Position numbers and translations under genes: made by a program. From the NCBI GenBank assembly GCA_009746045.1, contig RPFO01000380.1:649388-713387 (forward strand): a stretch of DNA of 64,000 bases, given 5' to 3'. The DNA is from Mesostigma viride (Eukaryota; Streptophyta; Mesostigmatophyceae; Mesostigmatales; Mesostigmataceae). Positions 55,688 to 64,000 of the stretch are shown piece after piece. How positions within the stretch are numbered: the first letter of the stretch is position 1; each line of letters starts with the position of its first letter. The notes beneath the pieces are model-generated. The model ran no database searches, was not told where the DNA came from, and worked only from the letters and a program-made list of their open reading frames with translations.

Positions 55688-57740
55688 GTTGTACCTTGTG
55701 CAGCTGGCATGATCCTTGGATGTCCGTGTCAGATTCCTATTAATTTCTTCAGGGCTCTTCTCCTTTTCCGGTTTTTCCTTATGTTGCATGCCCATCTCAC
55801 CTCCGCAATCTATCATTCTCAATGAATATATAGGTATACGAAAAATAAACAAAGCCAACGCTAACAAGAGATCTGCAATATATGCATACGCGGGCTTTTG
55901 GTTCCCGCCGCACATTTGAAAGTGCTGTCCTCCGGATTTTTGCCTTTGCACCGTGTGCAGTTCTTGGACGTTTGGAATCATGGCATGGCTAACGTAATGA
56001 CTGACTAGCTAGACCTTTTCAGTGGTTTCCCATTTGCGGCCGGGTATTTCCTCGTAAATGGTGGGATAGTGATCGCAGCAATGGTGCTTACCCCTAGACA
56101 CTCCCGGCCAGTTAGGCTCGAAACACACGCCCTGATCAAGCAAGCTGTTTCCGGCCCCACCGTCTAGACCTGTCATCTAGTCGCTCTACACATAAGCCAG
56201 CCATAATTTCAATGCACAAGGCTACACATTTCCATCACCATTCATATTCATCATCCTGAACGACTCGAACACGCGGACAAGATAACGGCAGGCTCGAGCT
56301 ACCATGGTCCGGATTCTCCCGATTTCTGGCCTGCGCTGGTTGTCTCCTTGATATATACTCATTGAGAATGATAAATTATGGAGGTGAGATTGGCCATGCA
56401 AGTTGCAACATAGATTGTCAAGGCGCACACGCCAGCCCCTGTGGGCAAGCCGCCTCCCCCCAAACGGAGGAGCCGTTTTGATGAGTAGCGTAGATAGGCT
56501 TTTCTAGACTAGATATAGCTTAGAGTTAGGTTAGTTCGATTACGCGGCTTCCTCCACACCACCCATCCAACCTGGAATATGTGCTACATGATCTCCCAAC
56601 GGAGACATGTTATAATTTAATTTTTAATTTAAGTTGCAACATAAGGAAAAACCCCGAAAAGAAGAAGAACCCTGAAGAAATTAATAGTAATCTGACACGG
56701 ACATCCAAGGATCACGCCAGCTGCACAAGGTACAACAGGACGAAAAAATGGTTTCGACTTAGGACTTAGTTTTTTTGCAAAACTTAGCCCTGACCGGGAG
56801 AAGACAAGTCTGCGGCCTGCGGGGGCTGAGATTAAATAAGAGGTACCTTGAAATTAAATAAGAGGCGTGCATCTATGAATATATAGTTTTGGAGGCGAGT
56901 TTCTGTTGGCGTTAAGTCGTAGTATTGTACGATTGATAGATTGGTAGTGCATTGGTGGTACTGCACGACAGTATTGGACGGAGTTCCCGGAATCCCGGTC
57001 TGGCAAGCGGATTTTGCATCTCACGGGTACATCTCACGGGTACATCTCACAGGTACACGACGCGGCACGCCGCACGACGTTGTAAGTACAGCTAGCAAAT
57101 GGCTCGCAGAAAAGCTAGGAACCTAGGCGACTATTTGGCGCTGCGTCGGTCGTGACGTTGTTTACTCCGTTGGATCTGCATCTACGGCGTTCGTGGGTTG
57201 TTTCGAAACCCGGTCGATGAGATTTAATTAAAGGAGAAGTCGGGTATATAACTGATCCTTTTTTGAAAACTTCGTGAAAATGTAAAAGTCGAGATGAATT
57301 AAACGGCTTGACAGTTGACATGTTGTCGTCCACTACCACAAGTTAACGCCAATCGAAACTCGCGTCCAAAAATATATTTGGATAGAGGCATGTCTCTTAT
57401 TTTATTTCAAGGTACCTCTTAATTAATCTCAGGCCCCGCCTCGGGCTATAAGTTTGCAAAAAAAAAGTCTGTTAAGTCCGGGCAAAGGTGAACAGGAGGA
57501 AAAAATATAACCTGCAATATATATTAAAAATATAATTACTTACACGACCTGCAATATATATGCCACTATTCGGTAATGTGCAAGGGTATGCACGCATTTC
57601 CACCTAGGTGGGTAGGAAATGAATGAAGCTTCATTCATATCATCCTGAACGTGACTAGACATACGCGGATAAAACAACAGCAAGCTCGAGCTACCATGGT
57701 CCGGATTCTCCAGATTTTCTGGCCTGCGCTGACGTTGTCT
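55688..57740. mobile_element. Nested inverted and direct repeat block (MITE or foldback-like)
   Basis: Arm 55688-55832 is the inverted copy of 56350-56412 plus 56631-56736, the latter split by an insertion. A second inverted pair is 56757-56935 with 57345-57490 (sharing AAGAGGTACCTTGAAAT and GCGAGTTTC). A direct repeat pair is 56222-56346 with 57595-57740 (sharing CTCGAGCTACCATGGTCCGG). No transposase frame was seen. The pattern suggests two related non-autonomous elements, one inserted in or duplicated beside the other. Confidence 0.6.
56400..56643 (+). mobile_element. SINE-like insertion with 13-bp target duplication
   Basis: AAGTTGCAACATA flanks the segment at 56400-56412 and 56631-56643, and the insert splits an inverted-repeat arm whose partner at 55688-55832 is uninterrupted. 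The insert of about 218 bp contains TAGCGTAGATAGG (A-box-like, about 56486-56498) and AGTTCGATTAC (B-box-like, about 56533-56543). It ends in an A/T-rich tail. These are features of a Pol III-derived SINE. The box assignments are by eye. Confidence 0.55.
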
Positions 57741-58307
57741 AATTGGTACGTTCCGGCCAGCCAGTCCTGTACAGGAGGCAGCACGAACATCATATCAGCC
57801 AACATCAGGATTGGGCAATATAGCCTCTAGATTTCCTTGAGGTCTGCCTCAATCTGTCGAGTATCCTGTTCCACTGGGGATTCTGATCAGGCCACCAGCA
57901 GCTGCAGGGCCCGCCATCTTTGGGAGGTGCTTGTTGCAAGTACCAGTCTCCTCTGAGGCACATTTTCTGAGGCAACCCATTTGCAACCCATTTGCAACCC
58001 ATTTGCAACCCATTTGCAACCCATTTGCAACCCATTTGCAACCCATTTGCAACCCGTTGGGCAGCGAAGCACAGGCGATCCCCATACTCCATCTCAAGGC
58101 TCCATCTTAAGGCTCAATTGTAACGTTCCATCTTCAGAACAGACCAGCTGCACGTCTTGACATGGTAAGCAGCGCTCGTTTTCCACATTCTCCACGGTAA
58201 TGCCGGCCATCATGACATCTGTCTCCGTAAATCTGAAGTCACCCAGTAGGCTGCAATAATGGAGAGCATGCTTCCTCTTTCGGCCCGTACCCCACGGGCT
58301 CCAGTTG
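57741..58307 (-). other. 3' flank of the membrane kinase-like gene, with an 11-bp repeat
   Basis: Between 57972 and 58055 there are about 7.5 tandem copies of GCAACCCATTT. The rest has no recognised feature. It probably includes the 3' UTR of the minus-strand gene ending at 58308. Confidence 0.6.
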
Positions 58308-61300
58308 TCAGTCACACTCAGGCTCTTTCAGCGGCCGGTAACTGTTCCCCTCCGTCGGATGCCTCTCGTACTTCTCCTTCTGGTTCACCATCGCGATCTC
58401 AAACGCCCTCTCCCACCCATGGTCCAGCATCGCGCGCGCCCGGCGGATGAGCATGACCGCCTCCACCGGCAGGAGGTGGTACTCCGACTCCATCTGCAGG
58501 GGGGCTGTGATGGCGAATAGCGAGAGAACGCACAAGAAAGGGGAAGGGGCACACGATGAGGCCAAGTCACCCGCAGTCACCCGCAGTTCCATGAGCGTTT
58601 GCCCTAGGGTTTGCGGGCAGAAAAAAAAAATAATAAGAAGAAATCACAGAACTTACAGGTGGGAGGATTATGTGTGCCCCAGGAGACTGAACCCACACAC
58701 CAGGGTCCTGGTTGTACCACGTAGGCATTTGACGTTGAAAATGCGCAAGTCTCAGAGTACACGCTCATGGAGTGTACGGCCATGAACTGCCACACATTAA
58801 TATTGATTTCTTAAAGAAATTTGTTTCCCTTAATTGCTATAGCCAAGAAAAGGGACATGTCCCGCACTGCCCTTGCGCAGCTTCCAAAACTACCGCATGC
58901 ACTACTACCACAGGCACCAACACAAGCGGGGCCGGTGCGTAAGGCATTCCACACTCTGACAGACGGCATATGACCGGTAGGAATAAGGGGGCATGCAGGC
59001 CGCCCCACACATTCAGCCTGGTCGTCAAACTCATAGCGGACCGCTCTCCCCCCTGACCTGAAAACAACCTGATTCCAGAGCACCTGCACTGGCTATCGGT
59101 TCTCTAGCCAGCCCACGCACCCCAAACCCTAAACCCTACCATCCGCACCCAGAAACCTTCGTGCACACACCCTACTTACCCTAACCCCTAGCGCATGCGC
59201 ATTCATCCTACCCCCTGGCGCACGCACCCCTAACCCGGAGCCCTGACCCCCAGCACACCCATACCCCCCCCTTGCGCACACACCCATGTCGGCAAACTTG
59301 CGCAGGCACGTCTCGGCGCGCGGCGGGTAGTTTGTGCCGATCTTGCCCCCCTCCACATGGCACCGGTAGTCGACCGAGAGCATGCCGTGCTCCCTCAGCG
59401 TCTCGAAGCGCTTGGTGCCTGGCAGATGGCACGCGTCGACCTCGATCCCCGTCGGCTGGCCAAATGCCTGGTCATTGTCGATCAGGCGGATGTTGCCGTT
59501 GGTCGCCACAAACAGGTTACCGGGGTGGCGGTCCGTCTGGCTGGTCAGCAGGTCCAATATGGCCGCGCGCACCTGCGGACAAGGCACAGGGGGCAGGGCG
59601 CCAGGGCGCCAGGGCGCAAGGGCGCAAGGGCACGAGGGCACGAGGGCACGAGGGCACGAGGGCACGAGGGCACGAGGGCACGAGGGCACGAGGGCACGAG
59701 GGCACAAGGGCACAAGGGCACAAGGGCACAAGGGCACGAGGGCACAAGGGCACACGGGCACAAGGGCACAAGGGCACGAGGGCACGAGGGCACGAGGGCA
59801 CGAGGGCACAAGGGCACAAGGGCACAAGGGCACGAGGGCACAAGGGCACAAGGGCACAAGGGCACAAGGGCACAAGGGCACAAGGGGCAGACCATGATAA
59901 TGCACCATAACAAAGAGCACTTGGTCACCAATCTGTATGGGTCGCCAGCGCAAGGTTGGTATGTGGGAGGTGATAAGAAACGGGACCGGCGGGTAAGGCA
60001 CACTGCTCTCAGCATGAACAATCCTGATGCTCCCCCTTTCTTTTTCAAAACAAGCTCTTCAAACAAACGAGGAGCACGCATAAATGCGGACGTAGGATCC
60101 GCGAGTGAAGAGTTGATGGGGACGTACGACCTGTGGGTGCAAACGAACGGGTACGTACAATCTGCGAGTGAAAAGTTAAGGGCACGTACGACCTGTGGGT
60201 GCAAACGAACGGGTACGTACAATCTGCGAGGAGTTGAGCTTGGCGAGGATCGCTTTGCGCTCGATCAGCGTGAGCCTGGGCAGTCCCTGGAACCCGATCT
60301 GTGCCAGCGAGACGCCCTCGGCCACCTCGGTGAACACGCCCACCTGGTCCACGATCACCCCCGTGTGAGGCGTCGCGCTGTACACGTGCTCCGCCCACGC
60401 GCGGGTCAGCAGGTCGTCCAGACCGCACTCCTCCGCGATTCTCTGCAGCGCGAGCGTCTTGCGCAGCTGGTGGCTCGCGGCGCCAGCTTTGCTGCCGTCG
60501 GGGCCTCCGATTCGCGACTTGCAACCGCGGGCGTTCTCCACGTAGAGCGACCGGTAGGATGTGCCGCCCTTCATCCCGTTGCCCATGATGCACACAAACT
60601 TGACGTACGCGCGGCGGCCGTCGGGGGCGACTGCGATGAAGACCTGCAGGGGGGGGGTGCGGGGGGGGGGGGGAGTTGAGAGGGGACGGAAGGGCGGCAA
60701 GAGGGGATTGACTTTGGGGAGTGCGCCGATCTCTGTGCCAGGTGTGCTGCCAGCCACACAGGTAGGTTACCTGCGCATGTCTAGAAATCTGACATGAAAA
60801 GGATATCTGCACCGCATTCTGCTACGGTACCTGATGCGAATGTCGATTCCGTGGCAGCCTGCTGGGCCCATTAATGCTGGACCCATTAATGCTGGTACCA
60901 TTAATGCTGAACCCATTCATGCTGGGCCCATTAATGCTGGGCCCATTAATGCTGGACCCACTAATGCTGGTCCCATTAATGCTGTACCCATTAATGCTGG
61001 TCCCATTAATGCTGGTCCCATTAATGCTGGTCCCATTAATGCTGGTCCCATTAATGCTGGTCCCATTAATGCTGTACCCATTAATGCTGGTCCCATTAAT
61101 GCTGGTCCCATTAATGCTGTACCCATTAATGCTGTACCCATTAATGCTGGTCCCATTAATGCTGGTCCCATTAATGCTGGTCCCATTAATGCTGTACCCA
61201 TTAATGCTGGTCCCATTAATGCTGGTCCCATTAATGCTGGTCCCATTAATGCTGTACCCATTAATGCTGGACCACTTAATGCTGGATCAATAAATGCTGG

Positions 61301-62890
61301 TCCCAACGACCGCTTCTCCAGGCAGAATGTTACCTACTTGATGTCCCTGGGTCCCTGGGTCCCTGGGTCCATGGTCCATGGGTCGGGCCACGCCATCAAT
61401 GTGCATGGGTCATGCACTGCCGTTGATGGCTTTTATCACTCACCCCCATCCCCTGAGTGACCCAAGACCACACGGCCGTGCAAAGGAATGGCCGATCCAG
61501 GGAAAGGAGGACCGGTGGCAACGACAGCCTAAATTTTGTTGGGTTTGCGTTTTTGATGATCAAGCACGGCCAGCCACCGTACAAACTGGCCATACATACG
61601 AGCAAGGGCAGCTCCAAGCATACCCAAGCATGACCAACCAGGCTCGAGCATTACCCATACGTGCCTGCACAAAACTTAACTTTGGGTCCCTCCATAAACA
61701 AACCCCCTCCATAAAGAGCAGCTTCAAACAACAGTAATCGTCACTTCGCGGACGGAACGTCACCTTGGGTCCTCGCATAAAGCCACGGTTCGTGGCTCCT
61801 GAAATAACAACAACGAAACCTTTCCCATCCTACTTACCTGCAACCCCAAGCCCTTACAGCCTGTTGGACCAAAGGAAACGGCACACACCTGGGAGCCCGA
61901 CGCGCCGACCTCAAACGGGAACTCCGCGCGGTAATCCCCAAAGGTCGCCGTGGTGGGTGGCAGAAGCAGCAGGTGCGTGCAGTTGTGGCAGCACAGCTGG
62001 CGCACACCCGCGACCTCCACGTCCACCGTGGGGGCTGTCTCCCCCTTCCCCCCCCGGGTGGCCGCCAGATGGTGCTGCACGCCCTTCACGTGCAGCACCT
62101 CCTGAGCGTCGCAGATCTCGTCCACCGCCTGCACGCCACCCGGCAGCTCCTGGGGCCGCTCCATGTGGCTGCGCATGAGCAGCGCCACGTGGCCCCTCGC
62201 CCGCTGCCGCGCCGCATGCAGCAGCGACGCGGGCGCGTGGCTATTCGCCCCCGTGACTGCGGCACCACCCAGCGAGACCTGCCTGCCGTCACTGTCACCA
62301 GACGCGGGTGCCGCAGCTCCTGCCTTGCTCCCTACGCCAGTACTCACTGCCGCGTTTGATGTTCTGGCTTCTGTCCCCTCCACCCGGGAGGGCGGGGGCC
62401 GGTCCCCGCCGACCCTTGGCTCCAGACGCTGGTTCAGCCGCTGCTGCATGTTTTTCCTTGGCCTCCTCCCCCCACCCGGCCCTGCCCCTGCCCCTGCTCC
62501 TGTTCCCACCCCCCCTTGTGACGATGACCCTTGCACGGCGTCCCCCTCCCCTCCCCCTTCCCCCCCCTCGCCCAATCCCCTGCGGGTGGCAGCATTGCCA
62601 GGCCTGATAGCTCCCCGGGGGGCAGTCATGCTGGCATCCTCCCTGTGCACGATGGGGCGGACGGCAGGCGTCAGCGAGGACGTGTGCCCCCAGGGCGTGA
62701 TGATTATGGTGAACGCGACCACGAAGACGAGGGCCAGAAATAGCGCATACAGCTTCATGCAGCGTGCCCACGTGAAGGAGCCAAAGAGACCGCCCTCGGG
62801 GTCATAGTCAGAACCACGGGGGTGGTCCTTGTAGGAGAAGGGGGCGTCCTGGGGGACGGCCGCGTCCCTGGCCCAGGAGGGGGTGGCCAT
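58308..62890 (-). CDS. Single-pass membrane protein with atypical kinase-like domain (4 exons)
   Basis: Minus-strand exons 62890-61889, 60643-60221, 59572-59282 and 58493-58308 join in phase 0 to give 633 aa. An uncleaved hydrophobic segment (residues 45-65, MKLYALFLALVFVVAFTIII) suggests a type II signal anchor; a Gly/Pro-rich, disordered stretch follows to about 190. Exon 2 has AYVKF (residues 346-350, possible ATP-binding Lys). Exon 3 has the loop DRHPGNLFV (489-497) and RLIDNDQAFG (504-513), the pattern of catalytic and metal sites in PI3/PI4-kinase-like and FAM20-like kinases. Which of these families it belongs to is not clear; substrate could be lipid or secreted protein. The ATG at 62890 was chosen because the frame upstream, open to 63004, has no ATG. 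A further 5' exon is possible. Confidence 0.75.
59105..59240. repeat. Telomere-like CCCTAAA motifs in intron 3 of the kinase-like gene
   Basis: AAACCCTAAACCCTA at about 59116-59130, then several CCCTAAC or CCCTAC variants to 59240. Two perfect plant-type telomere units plus degenerate ones; too short to be called an interstitial telomere. Confidence 0.45.
59590..59888. repeat. 10-bp GGCACRAGGG minisatellite in intron 2 of the kinase-like gene
   Basis: About 29 tandem copies of GGCACGAGGG or GGCACAAGGG, G-rich on the plus strand. All frames are open on both strands. Confidence 0.95.
60088..60235. repeat. 62-bp duplication covering the exon 2 donor of the kinase-like gene
   Basis: A unit beginning CGTACGACCTGTGGGTGC occurs at about 60123 and 60185, with a further diverged partial copy near 60091. 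The half carrying GTACGTACAATCTGCGAG includes, on the minus strand, the last codons of exon 2 and its GTACGT donor, so the donor has a second copy about 62 nt downstream in the intron. Confidence 0.8.
60861..61305. repeat. 15-bp minisatellite in intron 1 of the kinase-like gene
   Basis: About 29 copies of ATTAATGCTGGTCCC with GTACC, GACCC and GGCCC variants. Fifteen is a multiple of three, so it gives long repetitive frames that are not genes. Confidence 0.95.
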
Positions 62891-63436
62891 ACTGCCGGAT
62901 GCACTGGAGGGGTACCCTGGTGGGGGGGTCAGCAGGAGCGGGGAGAATGTCAGCAGCGCGGCATTAGTGTATGCCAACGGAGCTTTGTGTGTAAATGTGC
63001 CGTGTCAATGCCGCTTACTCCGATACGACTGCCGCACACGAGTGTGCCATGTGAGTAATTCATACCAGAGCGTCACATGAGAATGCCCTACCAGGACAGG
63101 ACGACAAGACCAGGGCGGGGCGGGGCAGGTGGGAAACCGATGGACCAATGACTGAATGATGGGACCGATGGACCAATGAGCGCAAGCAGACCAGAGGAGG
63201 AGACGCCACCGAGCGCAAGCCAACCGTATCGCAAGCAAACCCCATTTCGGAGCTAGGGTAGGATGGGGGGGGGGGGGAAGACAAGCACGCCACAGGTGGG
63301 TGATGTGACCGGGGCGAGCGAGGGAGGTGGCCTCAAGTCGAGACATAACAATGAATCTTCAAGGGCAGGGATGACCTCACAATGGGAACAAAAGGGGGAC
63401 CAGCCTGAGATTCCCGCGGCTTGCAGTTGGATTCAA
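62891..63436 (-). promoter_or_regulatory. Upstream region of the kinase-like gene
   Basis: This should hold the promoter and 5' UTR. A G14 run lies at 63266-63279 and a CGATGGACCAATGA direct repeat near 63139-63178. No TATA box was assigned. Confidence 0.4.
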
Positions 63437-63640
63437 TGTGGGGGGTGAGTGTGGGGGGTGAGTGCGGGGAGTGAGTGTGGGGGGTGAGTGTGGGGAGTGA
63501 GTGTGGGGGGTGAGTGTGGGGAGTGAGTGTGGGGGGTGAGTGTGGGGAGTGGGTGTGGGGGGTGAGTGTGGGGAGTGAGTGTGGGGGGTGAGTGTGGGGA
63601 GTGGGTGTGGGGAGTGAGTATGCGGAGTGAGTGTAGGTCA
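63437..63640. repeat. G-rich GTGAGTGTGGGG minisatellite
   Basis: About 16 copies of a 12-13 bp unit alternating AGTGAGTGTGGGG and GGTGAGTGTGGGG. Many G4 runs spaced by under 10 bp could form G-quadruplexes. Confidence 0.95.
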
Positions 63641-64000
63641 CGCAACTTAATGCAACCATTACCAGAGGGAATGTGGCGGGGCTGTGACGTGTGCCACCGC
63701 TCAATCAGATAGATACTAAAAAGTTTCAGTACGCTTTGTCGATAGTCGGTATCTATTTTAAGTTAACACATCGATCGAGACAAAGCAGCCCAGGGTATAC
63801 GCACAGACAGGGCAGGTGGGGGCTGCAGGTGGGCTGTCCAGAGTCAAGTGTTCAGCACACAGGCTTGTGTGTTTTGCTGGGAAGGTGGGGGTCAGCCCAG
63901 TGCCTCCCTGTTTGAACACTGGAAGTGCATGGGACTGCCCTGTGGTGCGGGCGTTAGCAGGTACCGGGTGCTACGGCTGTTTTCCGACCACCGTGTGCAA
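63641..64000. other. Window end, no gene recognised
   Basis: Only short frames without recognisable motifs occur up to the window edge. Confidence 0.5.

Noticed and set aside
59272-60679. Plus-strand frame of 440 codons rich in GTRARGHE
   Set aside because: It is antisense to the kinase-like exons and passes through the 10-bp repeat; no domain.
60834-61460. INAGP and MLVPL repeat frames on both strands
   Set aside because: They are the 15-bp minisatellite in an intron of the kinase-like gene.

Overview
The window is nuclear DNA from a eukaryote. Genes are split by GT-AG introns, coding exons are GC-rich while the flanks are richer in A+T, and there are remnants of LTR and non-LTR retroelements. 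A plant-type chromovirus, AGs preceded by GCGTGCAG-like tracts, and GC-rich coding sequence fit a green alga (chlorophyte) best. That placement is an inference; other algal or protist lineages cannot be excluded from sequence alone. No operon, CRISPR array, tRNA or rRNA gene was seen.

Layout. 1-1544: a 5'-incomplete open frame of unknown function with a possible Tudor-like region. 1783-2365: four copies of a ~160-bp higher-order repeat, each carrying an array of GTGCAACG. 2466-10481: a degenerate Ty3/gypsy chromovirus with RT, RNase H, integrase, chromodomain, an extra downstream frame, a polypurine tract and one LTR, apparently interrupted by a 1.66-kb insertion. 10482-14556: mostly non-genic, with a palindrome-bounded segment that may be a DNA transposon, a GGTACC-rich patch and a LINE tail. 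14557-15441 (minus): an intronless KTI12-like P-loop protein. 16313-54906 (plus): the midasin gene (MDN1/REA1). 55688-57740: nested inverted and direct repeats carrying a SINE-like insertion. 58308-62890 (minus): a four-exon, single-pass membrane protein with an atypical kinase catalytic loop. 62891-64000: G-rich repeats and no recognised gene.

Midasin dominates the window. I could join 24 exons with consistent phases to a CDS of 22,716 nt (7,571 aa), longer than the roughly 4,900-5,600 aa usual for the family. The extra length lies mainly in low-complexity insertions. One exon alone is 15,652 bp, flanked by intron-dense 5' and 3' ends. Most of its introns carry a private minisatellite (11, 12, 22 or 32-bp units and others). 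All six AAA+ modules, the acidic D/E-rich tail and the C-terminal MIDAS domain are present. KTI12 and MDN1 are head to head, sharing an 871-bp intergenic region.

I did not find a convincing new biological system. The strongest oddities are the intron distribution and minisatellite load of MDN1, a triplicated 5' splice site after its giant exon, the extra 3' frame in the chromovirus, and a small SINE-like family with target-site duplications.
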